Assembly: GCA_963722495.1 (NCBI GenBank)
Contig: CAVRND010000027.1
Span: forward strand, 1 to 64,000
DNA: 64,000 bases
Direction of reading: 5' to 3'
DNA from: Hyphomicrobium_A sp963722495
Lineage (GTDB): Bacteria; Pseudomonadota; Alphaproteobacteria; Rhizobiales; Hyphomicrobiaceae
Shown here piece after piece: positions 20,247 to 28,366 of the stretch. Each line of letters opens with the position of its first letter. Positions within the stretch are counted from its first letter, which is position 1. The notes beneath the pieces are model-generated. The model was not told the origin of the DNA. It worked only from the letters and a program-made list of their open reading frames with translations, and searched no databases. The position numbers were made by a program, and so were the translations under genes.

Positions 20247-20828
20247 CTACTCGATGGGAAAACATGTGACGCCCGCGCCCCAACACTCACAAGTGTTGTT
20301 CCCGGCAGAACACTGGCTTAGCGTTTCCGTCTTTGGACTTACGTCTCTGTAGAACGACTGGACGCTAACGTCGGTCCCCCGCCACCGAATGACTATTGCC
20401 TTGAGGTTAGCCGCATCGCTGACCACAAACCTGAAGCCCACTTCTCTGACTTCAAATTCTAGCTTACCGTCGATGATCCTTTGCTCAACGTCGATTAGGT
20501 GTGGTTCGAGGCGACCCGCCCCGTCCGGTTGGCAAGGATGCCGCGAGCCACTGAGGTAGATAGAAATCTTTAGAGGCGTCTCGCCACGCGGAAGGTCAAT
20601 CAGACCGAGGGCAACAGCTTGAGCGACAGCTTGCTCGCGTGTTCGCGCACCGAGTCTCTTGCGCGCATTTGTGAGGTGCATTGCAACCGTGGGCAAGGCC
20701 AAACCCAACCTCTTCGCTATACCCGCGTTCGTTAGGCCCAGCGCTAAACCTTCGAGGCACTCACGCTCACGGTGAGTGAGTGCGCTGTCGTTATTTACGC
20801 CGACAGAGATGACCGGCCGATCGATCAT
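20247..20828 (-). CDS. LuxR-type HTH protein with N-terminal DNA-binding domain
   Basis: About 193 residues. The LuxR/GerE helix-turn-helix is at the N-terminal end (about 15-75): LTHRERECLEGLALGLTNAG, then IAKRLGLALPTVAMHLTNAR and KRLGARTREQAV. This is reversed from the usual C-terminal position. The C-terminal 110 residues (LEFEVREVGFRFVVSDAANL and beyond) belong to no family I recognise and look like a small beta-rich sensor. The start at 20828 has AAGGA eight bases upstream. No autoinducer-binding domain is present. Targets unknown; it is divergent from nothing nearby. Confidence 0.75.
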   Translation of the reverse strand: MIDRPVISVGVNNDSALTHRERECLEGLALGLTNAGIAKRLGLALPTVAMHLTNARKRLGARTREQAVAQAVALGLIDLPRGETPLKISIYLSGSRHPCQPDGAGRLEPHLIDVEQRIIDGKLEFEVREVGFRFVVSDAANLKAIVIRWRGTDVSVQSFYRDVSPKTETLSQCSAGNNTCECWGAGVTCFPIE

Positions 20829-20975
20829 TGGACTCGTCCTTATGGACAACATCTAGAGGCCCACGCCACAGCGTCGCGCGGCGGCAATGGCGCTCGCTCT
20901 TGGGTTCATGGTTTCGTCGGGCTCACGCGACCAGTCCGCGGCTGCGCCGCGGCGGCATTGCGACCTGGGGTCAGG

Positions 20976-21329
20976 CTACGTGCTAGGCGGCCGGAAAGGA
21001 GGAGGGATGCGCTTCCCCGTGACAAGTAGCGAGGGAGCAGGGGCTAGTCGCGAGGCGACAGCCAATCTTGGAAGACAGTTCTTGGCTACGGCCGAGTACA
21101 ATATCTGAAAGCATTTTGCGAGGCACGCGCCCAGGTCAGGGCACGCCTTCTTAGGGCAGTGCGCACAAGACTTGTGGGTTGTTTGGTCGGCTGCTGCGTG
21201 TGTCTTCGCCGGAGCGACCAGAGCCACGGCAAGAGCCGCAGTGGCCGCGGTGGGCAATTCTACCATTGCTCCGAGCATCGCGATGATGCTCATCACCATT
21301 TGAAACCGATTGAAGCGGCGTTTTCTCAT
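20976..21329 (-). CDS. Secreted cysteine-rich hypothetical protein
   Basis: About 117 residues: a long hydrophobic signal (VMSIIAMLGAMVELPTAATA), then a Cys cluster CAHCPKKACPDLGACLAKC (five Cys within about 20 residues, one more later) and a proline-rich tail ending GKRIPPPFRPP. The Cys cluster suggests metal binding or disulfides in the periplasm. An alternative start at 21380 adds 17 residues. Similar proteins occur in rhizobia near metal or stress genes; function not known. Confidence 0.6.
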   Translation of the reverse strand: MRKRRFNRFQMVMSIIAMLGAMVELPTAATAALAVALVAPAKTHAAADQTTHKSCAHCPKKACPDLGACLAKCFQILYSAVAKNCLPRLAVASRLAPAPSLLVTGKRIPPPFRPPST

Positions 21330-21449
21330 TTGGGCCTGACTGCCGCAGCCTAGTACCACAACACTAAAGCGCGAAATCATCAGTGCTGCAACGAACTTGA
21401 AGCACCTGCGTTGTGGCGAAGGTAATTTCCCTCAAGCAGAGACATCGCC

Positions 21450-22799
21450 GTGCACGATTGGAGAATTTCAAGAACGCTAGTTTGGCTCACACTACTACTT
21501 GCGGTTAACGCCGATGCACGCGAAGCGCGCATTGGAAGCTGGGAAAAGACTGCCGACGGTAGGGAAGTCGGACGGCCCGTATTGGCGGTAATTGGCCTAC
21601 GTCAGCAGAAGATCACAGTCTACGATTCTCGGGGTCCGGTTCTTCAAGCTCCCGTCTCCACCGGCAGCCGAACCTACGAGACGCCTGCTGGCATCTTCAC
21701 CGTCTTGCAGAAGAACAGAGATCATGTCTCCAACCTCTACGAGGATGCGGAGATGCCTTTCATGCAGCGGATCACCTGGTCGGGTGTCGCTTTGCATGCT
21801 GGTGCGCTTCCGGGCTATCGCGCATCGCACGGGTGTGTGCGCCTTCCCTATCGCTTTGCAGAACGCTTGTTCGATCTGACGAGCGTCGGGACACGGGTCG
21901 TGATCGCACCCAAGAACGTAGATGCCATCAACATTACCCATCCACTTTTACAGCGACTGGGACGAGACGGTGCCAGCGCAACAGCGACCCAGGACATCGA
22001 GCGCGCTCGAGAAATCGCGACGGACGCACTTGCAGAGGCGGATGCTGCGGTGAAGTTAGCAAATAAGGCCGCGGCCGAAGCACGTCGCGCGCAGTCTGCA
22101 CACGTCCAACTGGTCAAACGGCTGGAGGCGGCGGCAGAGCGGGCCGAAGCGCAGACGCGCGGACCGGCGAAGGTTCGTGCCGACGCGCTGGTGCTTCAGC
22201 TCCGTGCGGAGGCTGCTATCAAAACGGCGGACGCCAATTCTGCTGCAAAGCTGGCGCAATCCGCCCGAGACATGGCCAGTGCGGCCGAGAGCCGGGCACG
22301 GGAGGCTCGTTTACGAGCCTGGCCACTTTCGATCATGGTCAGTCGCAAGACGCAGCGCGTCTATGTACGGCAAGGTTTTGAACCCGTGCTTGAGATGCCG
22401 GTCGTGATCGACCAGCCTGAAAAGCCCGTAGGCACTCAGGCATTCTACGCGACGGAAAGCGGCCCAGGCGAGCGTGGATGGTTTGGCGTCGCCGTGAAGG
22501 GCGAGGCGAATGAGGTGTTGGATCGCATCGAACTTCCGCGCGAGGTGACGGATAAGTTCGCCAGCAGCGCTTGGCTAGGTTCAGCGCTAATCGTCTCTGA
22601 CGAAGCGCCTTACAAAGAAACAGCCGCGGGTACAGACTTCATCGTAGTTCTGAGCGACGAGCCCCAAGGCGCCCTGAAAATACGTAGCCCAGAATCGCGA
22701 CCTTTGGCTCAGACTTCGACCATGCAGCAAAAAATCCGAGCCTATCGACCACCGCCGCAAGATCACCAGTTCCGCCATCCGCTCGGGTCTTTCCCGTAG
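21450..22799 (+). CDS. L,D-transpeptidase (YkuD) family protein
   Basis: 449 residues with an N-terminal signal (TLVWLTLLLAVNADA), so periplasmic. The YkuD domain (about 43-155) carries HAGALPGYRASHGCVRLP, with catalytic Cys129 and the paired histidines. It would cross-link peptidoglycan or anchor proteins through diaminopimelate residues. A central alanine-rich helical, coiled-coil region follows (about 180-285, EAARAEA-like). A second, degenerate YkuD-like module (285-400, LSIMVSRKTQRVYVRQGFEP) lacks the catalytic Cys motif. The frame is intact. The duplicated inactive domain may position substrate. Confidence 0.88.
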   Translation: MHDWRISRTLVWLTLLLAVNADAREARIGSWEKTADGREVGRPVLAVIGLRQQKITVYDSRGPVLQAPVSTGSRTYETPAGIFTVLQKNRDHVSNLYEDAEMPFMQRITWSGVALHAGALPGYRASHGCVRLPYRFAERLFDLTSVGTRVVIAPKNVDAINITHPLLQRLGRDGASATATQDIERAREIATDALAEADAAVKLANKAAAEARRAQSAHVQLVKRLEAAAERAEAQTRGPAKVRADALVLQLRAEAAIKTADANSAAKLAQSARDMASAAESRAREARLRAWPLSIMVSRKTQRVYVRQGFEPVLEMPVVIDQPEKPVGTQAFYATESGPGERGWFGVAVKGEANEVLDRIELPREVTDKFASSAWLGSALIVSDEAPYKETAAGTDFIVVLSDEPQGALKIRSPESRPLAQTSTMQQKIRAYRPPPQDHQFRHPLGSFP

Positions 22800-22869
22800 T
22801 CCATCCTGGACTTTTTCGGGCGCGTACATCTGATTGCCAATCTGACCAGACGATCTTCACTTCGAAGTC

Positions 22870-22894
22870 GGAACTTCGGTCCCACAGACGTGTT
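22870..22894 (+). promoter_or_regulatory. EcfG-like promoter (variant) before the His/Arg-rich protein
   Basis: GGAAC at 22870, 16 bases, TGTT at 22891: one mismatch to the EcfG consensus, 34 bases before the ATG at 22928. Confidence 0.4.
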
Positions 22895-22927
22895 GGTCAG
22901 CAGCGAGGAAAAAAGAAAGGACTGAAG

Positions 22928-23149
22928 ATGTATAAAACTCTCGCTGGTATCGGCGTCGCTGCCGCGCTGTTGTTTGCCGCTCCGCAGGGAGCGAGTGCGC
23001 TTCCGGGTCAGGGGACTGCGGTCAACTCCGAAGCCACCAATATAATCAAAGTTCATCGGCGTGGCTGGCGCCATCGCCATTGGCGGCGGCATCATCATCA
23101 CCATCGCCGCTTCTATCGAAGGCCGGGCATCTACATCCACGTCCGCTGA
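22928..23149 (+). CDS. Small secreted His/Arg-rich protein
   Basis: 73 residues: a signal peptide (LAGIGVAAALLFAAPQGASA) and a mature part dominated by RGWRHRHWRRHHHHHRRFYR. Likely exported; the His/Arg run could bind metal or polyanions. It resembles in composition the Gly/His-rich protein at 30659. A variant EcfG promoter upstream suggests stress induction. Confidence 0.7.
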   Translation: MYKTLAGIGVAAALLFAAPQGASALPGQGTAVNSEATNIIKVHRRGWRHRHWRRHHHHHRRFYRRPGIYIHVR

Positions 23150-23218
23150 TAGTCAGCCGACGCAGCCCTGGCGATCCGTCGCCGGGGCTTTGTCTACCTG
23201 CTGGATCTTCCAATCGAT

Positions 23219-23331
23219 TGCGCTACGGGTCAGCAGCGGTCATTGCGATCTTCGCGTCGCAGGTCCGCTATGGGTCAGAAGCGGTCATCGCGATTATCGC
23301 GCGGCACGTCGGCTTAGGGTCAGCAGCGGAC
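23219..23331. repeat. Three dispersed hairpin repeats in tandem
   Basis: Copies at 23219, 23263 and 23311. The 23262-23322 portion is identical to 17090-17150, showing recent copying of a unit with two hairpins. Confidence 0.75.
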
Positions 23332-23405
23332 GTTGCTGCGCGAGCGCTGAACGTCAGCTTCGGGCCGCTTTTGCGCCAATGCACGCCGCTTCCCGACCCA
23401 CACTC

Positions 23406-24299
23406 TTACGGTTTCTTCCGCGGCGTGGAGGGGTTGGCCACGAGCCACTTCCTTGCAGCCTCGTGTGGCGTCAAACCATCGGCATTGACCCATAGATCCA
23501 TCTGAGTGACCGCATCGATGCTCAGCTTGATGTTGGCCAAGCGTGCCAGCGTCTGCGGAGTGAGCTTGTTCTGCAGATCCTGTTGGCCGAGCAAAAACGC
23601 AGTATCGCCCTTGCCGTAGATCCCCTGCGGCTCGTCGAGGACACGCACTTTGTAAGCCGCGTTGAGCCACTGTGGCTGCCATAGCGGCATGACGAGCCAG
23701 CGTCCTTCGGCGACGGCCTGTTTGAAGTTTGCGATCCAGTCTTTCGCCTCGCCCGGAACGACCTGGTAGCCCGCTGTGTCGAGACCATAAGCGTCACGGA
23801 TCTTGGCGGCGCCGACCATCAGGCCCGACGTTGCCCCGATCCCGCGGATCTGCTTATCCATGCGCGCGACGACCTCTGGCTTCTTGAGGTCATCGATCGA
23901 GGTGACAAGGTCAGCCGGAACGTAGTCAGCCACGGCCCAGTATAGCTTCGCGTTGTCGTAGAGCGCGCCGATCTTGAAGCTGACATCCTTGACCTTGGCG
24001 TAGAGCGGCGCATGACCGTCCGGCAGCCACGCAGCGGCAAAGATGTCGACCTCGCCGGCGCCAAGCTTCGGGAAGATGTCGCCGTGGCTACCCGAGGTGA
24101 CCTCGACCTTGTAACCGTCCTGCTCAAGCACCTCCTGCACGATCCCGCCGACCACGGCATAGAACGACAGGTTGACCTGGCCGAGCCGGATTGTCTGCGC
24201 TTCAGACTGCGCCATCGCCGCTGGCGTCATCACTAGCGGGGCCGCAGAGCCGATGGCGAAAAGGGCTGCCGCCATAAGCAGGTGTGCGTGGCTCGTCAT
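23406..24299 (-). CDS. Glycine betaine/choline-type ABC substrate-binding protein (OpuAC family)
   Basis: 297 residues with a signal peptide (LLMAAALFAIGSAAPLVMTPAAMAQ). The periplasmic binding fold of the OpuAC/ProX class shows in IRLGQVNLSFYAVVGGIVQE, VTSGSHGDIFPKLGAGEVDI, FAAAWLPDGHAPL and WLVMPLWQPQWLNAAYKV, with several Trp residues that could form the quaternary-amine cage. It would deliver an osmoprotectant or related ligand to an ABC permease, but no permease or ATPase gene is adjacent, so it is an orphan here. The frame is intact. Confidence 0.85.
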   Translation of the reverse strand: MTSHAHLLMAAALFAIGSAAPLVMTPAAMAQSEAQTIRLGQVNLSFYAVVGGIVQEVLEQDGYKVEVTSGSHGDIFPKLGAGEVDIFAAAWLPDGHAPLYAKVKDVSFKIGALYDNAKLYWAVADYVPADLVTSIDDLKKPEVVARMDKQIRGIGATSGLMVGAAKIRDAYGLDTAGYQVVPGEAKDWIANFKQAVAEGRWLVMPLWQPQWLNAAYKVRVLDEPQGIYGKGDTAFLLGQQDLQNKLTPQTLARLANIKLSIDAVTQMDLWVNADGLTPHEAARKWLVANPSTPRKKP

Positions 24300-24386
24300 C
24301 GCTCCTCGCCGGTTGACCGTGCCAGACTAAAGAAATGAGATGTCGCGCCGCGCGTCAATGCAACAGTCTTCTCCAAGGTAGAGGAG

Positions 24387-24410
24387 GTCCGCTTAGGGCC
24401 AGGAGCAGAA
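24387..24410. repeat. Dispersed hairpin repeat copy
   Basis: GTCCGCT, loop TAGGGCCAGG, AGCAGAA; imperfect pairing. Between the binding protein and the cytochrome b561 fragment. Confidence 0.6.
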
Positions 24411-24447
24411 ATCGACGACTTGTAGGGGATCGGAGAGATAGGGCGGC

Positions 24448-24770
24448 CTACCGCCTAGGCAACATGCGCCGGACGACACCATCTTGAAGACGAAGGCATA
24501 TGAGCCAGCGCACCTGCGACGTGCGCGAGAATGAGCTTCAGAAGCACGGCCCGGAGTAAGACGTGCACATCGCCAGCTTCGGGAGTTGATGTAGAGCGCC
24601 GCCATACCGGTGGCCGGCAATGCGACAAGAACGACGTAGAATGCGTAGTTCGTCGCGCGCGAGGCAAGTTTGAGAACGGGCGTCAGGCTTTTGGGCGCGG
24701 GTGGGGCGCCGTACGCCAGGCGCAGTCCCAAACGCGTGAGCATCAATACAAGAACCTCCCCCACCGGCAT
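24448..24770 (-). pseudogene. Cytochrome b561-type membrane protein, fragment
   Basis: Minus-strand frames join as LTRLGLRLAYGAPP, then ATNYAFYVVLVALPATGMAAL, EAGDVHVLLRAVLLKLILAH and FVFKDGVVRRMLPRR to a stop at 24448. That is the second half of a di-haem cytochrome b561 (haem-ligand His in the last helix). At least two frame changes are needed, and the N-terminal helices with the first haem ligands are absent upstream. It would have been a membrane electron carrier; here probably a remnant. Confidence 0.6.
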
Positions 24771-24828
24771 GCGCCATAGCTATGCTTATGACTGGGCGCG
24801 TCGTCGAGCGCGAAAGCCTCATCATCCG

Positions 24829-25161
24829 CGGCGCCAGGTGGCTTTATGAATGGCCCGGTGTGCTGAAAACCGTTGGCGCGATCGCTCTTTCGCCCCTGAT
24901 CGGCTTCTGTTGGCGTTGATGTTGGTGCTGGCCGTTTCATGGATTTTCGTCCGCAGCACTCCCTTCGCCGTCGACAAGACATTTCGCATGCTGCAGCTGG
25001 GCTCAGCGGCGCTGTACTCCCTCGGGCATTATTGGGTCGACTATGGCGGCACCTTTGAACAGTTGCTGTCCGCGACCGCCCGCCTTCAGATCGTGAAGAT
25101 TTCACTTTTTGTGTTCGCTCACCTTGCGGTCTTCGCCGCGCTGCTTCCACTCCTGCAATAA
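24829..25161 (+). pseudogene. PitA-type inorganic phosphate permease fragment joined to unrelated tail
   Basis: EWPGVLKTVGAIALSPLIGF, then, after a one-base shift near 24905, LVLAVSWIFVRSTPFAVDKT and FRMLQLGSAALYSLGH. This is the middle of a Pit phosphate transporter just before its conserved GGNDAQ motif. In place of that motif the frame continues YWVDYGGTFEQLLSATARLQ and ends with a hydrophobic helix. The join looks like a deletion or recombination scar beside the b561 fragment. Confidence 0.55.
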
Positions 25162-25175
25162 GATCGGAAGCTCCA

Positions 25176-25339
25176 ATGGCTGATGACTTTTCCGGGGCAA
25201 GCGGCATCCTGAGCGTGATGGTGGCGCGCTCATCGTCGCGGCGCTGGTGTACTTCGTGTTTGGCGACAGGATCGGTCTGCGCGGTGGTAGCCCGGTCAAA
25301 ATCACCGTCGAAGCGCCGGCAACACCCGCGACGAAGTAA
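25176..25339 (+). CDS. Small single-span membrane protein, one frameshift
   Basis: MADDFSGASGILSV, then in the next frame GGALIVAALVYFVFGDRIGL and RGGSPVKITVEAPATPATK to a stop at 25339: about 54 residues, one membrane helix and a short periplasmic or cytoplasmic tail. This matches a family of tiny rhizobial membrane proteins of unknown role. The shift lies near 25220. Confidence 0.5.
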
Positions 25340-25720
25340 TGCCGTGGCGGCCGCTGGGCTATTGTAGCCAGCGATACCGCCAGCTTTCGCTGGACACGCC
25401 GTCGAGGGGCTCGCGGCCTGCTGGTCTCCAACTTCTGCCCAGCCGTATCGCATATCGTGCACGGAACGAAAGTGCGTCGAAGAGGTTTATCTCTGTTGCC
25501 TAAGGACGGCGAGGAGCACATAGACCTTAAAGCATCTCTAACGCACCTCACCGCAATGGCGGATCTCGCAACATTTGCCTGATGCATGCCGAGCCGTGCG
25601 CGATGATATCAGGGCTAAGTCCGTCGAAATTAGGCCGCTGATGTAAGCGGCGCTCACGATACCGCTCCGCTTGAGTGTCGACTACTCTAGTCTACGCCTT
25701 GGTTGGGGCAACGGATATTC
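25340..25720. other. Intergenic stretch, nothing recognised
   Basis: No frame with a convincing start and protein-like sequence, no repeat of the dispersed family and no terminator-like dyad was seen. Confidence 0.3.
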
Positions 25721-28156
25721 ATGACTTCGACACATGCGCCGGTTTTGCCCCAACCGATCCACGTAGTCGGCCATTCTTTCCTCACGGCTGGCGCCATCAT
25801 ACTCGTTATCGGTGTACTTTATTTCGGACGAGAATTTTTTATCCCGTTTTCCTTGGCAATTCTCCTGGCGTTTGCACTTTCACCGCTCGTCAATCGTCTC
25901 AAACTCTGGAAGATTCCGCACGCCGCGGCGGTGCTTTTGGCTGTCGCCGTTGCGTTCGCGATCATCGCGAGCCTGTCGTATGTCGTAACGACCCACGCCA
26001 TCAAGCTGGCCGAGGCCATACCGGGCTATCAGCAGACGATGACAACAAAAATCCGTTCCATACGAAACTCAAGTGCTGGACGGGGCGGGCTTCTCGATCG
26101 ATTGACGACGACTGTCGAAGGCCTTAGCCGAGAGGTATCAGGGACTGCAGAGGCGCCGGGCCCAAAAGTTAGCAAGCCCGGCGCGGCACCCGCGCCTTCT
26201 CCTCCCGCTGTTTCAGACGCTGCAGCGAAATCACCGCTCGCACTACTTCGGACCGCGGCTGGTCCTCTCATGGGGCTTCTCGGCACTGCAGGCATTGTGA
26301 TCGTTTTCTTATTCTTCATTCTGCTTGAGCGGGACGATATGAGGGATCGATTCATCAAGCTCGCCGGTGCAGGCGATTTGCAGACAAGTACAGAGGCTTT
26401 GAATGAAGCCGGTAGCCGGGTTAGCCGCTACTTACTGATGCAGCTAGTGGTGAATGTCTCTTACGGTTTGCCTATTGGCCTTGGGCTTTACATCATCGGT
26501 ATTCCTAATGCCGTCCTCTGGGGGGTATTGGCTGCGGTTCTGCGGTTTATCCCCTTCCTAGGTCCATTTCTAGCGGCACTCTTCCCGTTGGTTCTCGCCT
26601 TCGCCGTGGACCCCGGATGGTCGATGCTCGTTTGGGTCATTGCCCTGTTTTTAGTGACGGAGCTGCTCAGCAATAATGTCGTGGAGCCGTGGCTTTATGG
26701 AGCCAGCACGGGCCTCTCCTCGTTCGCAATCATTTCCGGAGCCATTCTCTGGACGACGCTTTGGGGGCCTGTTGGGCTTGTCCTCGCGACGCCACTCACC
26801 GTCTGCCTAATCGTCATTGGCCGCTACGTGCCTCAACTCCAGTTCCTTGGAGTGATTTTGGGCACTGACCCGGTCCTCGAGCCGGAGGAGCAGCTATATC
26901 AGCGGCTATTGGGGGGCAATACGGAACAGGCGGTTGAAATCGCTGAGAGCTATGTCGATGAGCATTCTCACCGCGAGTTCTACGATCAGGTCGCCATACC
27001 AGCGCTGCGCCTCGCCGAGAACGACCGGCAACGTAATATGGGCGACACGAATTATAAGCGCACTATTGCGGCGGGCATGATCGCAGTGGTGCGAGAAGTC
27101 GCGGGACACCTCGACCAGCGACGGAAAAACGAAAATATCGCTCACTCTGAGCGAGTGCCTCGCGCGCTCGGGAAGCCAGACCTTTGCATAGGCGGAAGGA
27201 CCGACTTGGATTGCGCTGCAGCCGAGATGGTGGCGCAGGTAACGGCCGAGGGAGGCATTACCTCGCGTGTTCTGCCCCCTATCGCTATTAGCCAGAGTGG
27301 CATTGGTCAGCTTGACCTGGCAGGGGTCGAGGTCGTTTGCTTGTCTTATCTTGCCCCTGAGCCACAGACACTTGCGAGGTTCGTATGCCGTCGCCTCAAG
27401 CGACGTGCCGCGCATATCAAAACTATCGTGTGCCTGTGGAATCCTTCCGCGGCGCTGCTGCAATCAGCCGATCTCAAGGACCAGCTGGGAGCTGACGCCG
27501 TGGTGTTTTCTGTCGGCGACGCTGCAGCTCAAATCGACGCTTGGGTGGCGCCCCACATGTCCGACCCGATGCAGGCGGCTCCAATTCCCGGAAACGAGCT
27601 GGACCGATTGGCCGCTCTACGCAACCTTCAGCTTACATCAGGGCAAGGCAAATACTTCGACGAGGTGGCCGCCAAGGTGGCGTCCGCTTTTCAAACTCCC
27701 ATAGCCCTCGTAACGCTTATTGAAGAGGACCATCAGCACTGGCCAGGTGCGGTCGGATTGGCGCCCAAGCTTGACGCCTGCCGGATGAGCACACGCGAAA
27801 CCTCCATCTGCGGGCACGTCGTTGCCGCCAACGAGCTGCTCGTCATTGAGGATACCGCCAAGGATCCGCGCTTTGCGAACAATCCCTTCCTCATCGAAAA
27901 CGGCATACGGTTTTACGCCGGGACCCCCTTGAGGACGATGGAAGGATTTGCAATTGGCTCGTTATGCATAATCGACACAAATCCGCGTTCGTTTACTCAT
28001 GACGATCGCCAAATTCTGGCTAAAATTGCCGACGACCTGATGGTCAGGGTCGAGATTGAGCACGCTCGCCTGCGGCATTTGCTTGGACAGGGCCTTGATG
28101 GAAAAATTCCTGAGCACATGAATGAACTGCTCGGAAAACTTAGCTTCATCGGATAG
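25721..28156 (+). CDS. AI-2E family (PerM-like) permease fused to a C-terminal GAF domain
   Basis: 811 residues. The first 390 are an AI-2E/PerM membrane domain with about eight helices, including the family block LLMQLVVNVSYGLPIGLGLY and PFLGPFLAALFPLVLAF. A soluble linker with an alpha/beta pattern follows (about 400-600; LCIGGRTDLDCAAAEMVAQV, VEVVCLSYLAPEPQTLARF), resembling a cobalamin-binding-type fold. The last 170 residues are a GAF domain (FQTPIALVTLIEEDHQHW, then SICGHVVAANELLVIEDTAK and FYAGTPLRTMEGFAIGSLCI). The membrane part may export a small molecule or be a channel; the GAF part would sense a ligand or redox state. The start at 25721 is the first ATG. Confidence 0.85.
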   Translation: MTSTHAPVLPQPIHVVGHSFLTAGAIILVIGVLYFGREFFIPFSLAILLAFALSPLVNRLKLWKIPHAAAVLLAVAVAFAIIASLSYVVTTHAIKLAEAIPGYQQTMTTKIRSIRNSSAGRGGLLDRLTTTVEGLSREVSGTAEAPGPKVSKPGAAPAPSPPAVSDAAAKSPLALLRTAAGPLMGLLGTAGIVIVFLFFILLERDDMRDRFIKLAGAGDLQTSTEALNEAGSRVSRYLLMQLVVNVSYGLPIGLGLYIIGIPNAVLWGVLAAVLRFIPFLGPFLAALFPLVLAFAVDPGWSMLVWVIALFLVTELLSNNVVEPWLYGASTGLSSFAIISGAILWTTLWGPVGLVLATPLTVCLIVIGRYVPQLQFLGVILGTDPVLEPEEQLYQRLLGGNTEQAVEIAESYVDEHSHREFYDQVAIPALRLAENDRQRNMGDTNYKRTIAAGMIAVVREVAGHLDQRRKNENIAHSERVPRALGKPDLCIGGRTDLDCAAAEMVAQVTAEGGITSRVLPPIAISQSGIGQLDLAGVEVVCLSYLAPEPQTLARFVCRRLKRRAAHIKTIVCLWNPSAALLQSADLKDQLGADAVVFSVGDAAAQIDAWVAPHMSDPMQAAPIPGNELDRLAALRNLQLTSGQGKYFDEVAAKVASAFQTPIALVTLIEEDHQHWPGAVGLAPKLDACRMSTRETSICGHVVAANELLVIEDTAKDPRFANNPFLIENGIRFYAGTPLRTMEGFAIGSLCIIDTNPRSFTHDDRQILAKIADDLMVRVEIEHARLRHLLGQGLDGKIPEHMNELLGKLSFIG

Positions 28157-28366
28157 GCAAGCTAGCACTCGCGCTGGTCCCGCGGTAATGCTTTGGTTCT
28201 CGTACCATTTGACAATTGATGCGTGCACCGAGACGCGAGACGTGCGGGACCGGTCGAACCCGTGGCTGGCTGGATGGCAGCTGACCCAACTCGGACATGA
28301 GATCCGCTGACTAGCGCGAATTGGCGCTGTTCTGAGTTCCAGGCGTCGTCGTGGAGGACGGTCTGC

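Noticed and set aside
24743..25462. A 239-codon minus-strand frame
   Set aside because: Arg/Ala-rich, opposite the phosphate-permease fragment, and without any recognisable domain.
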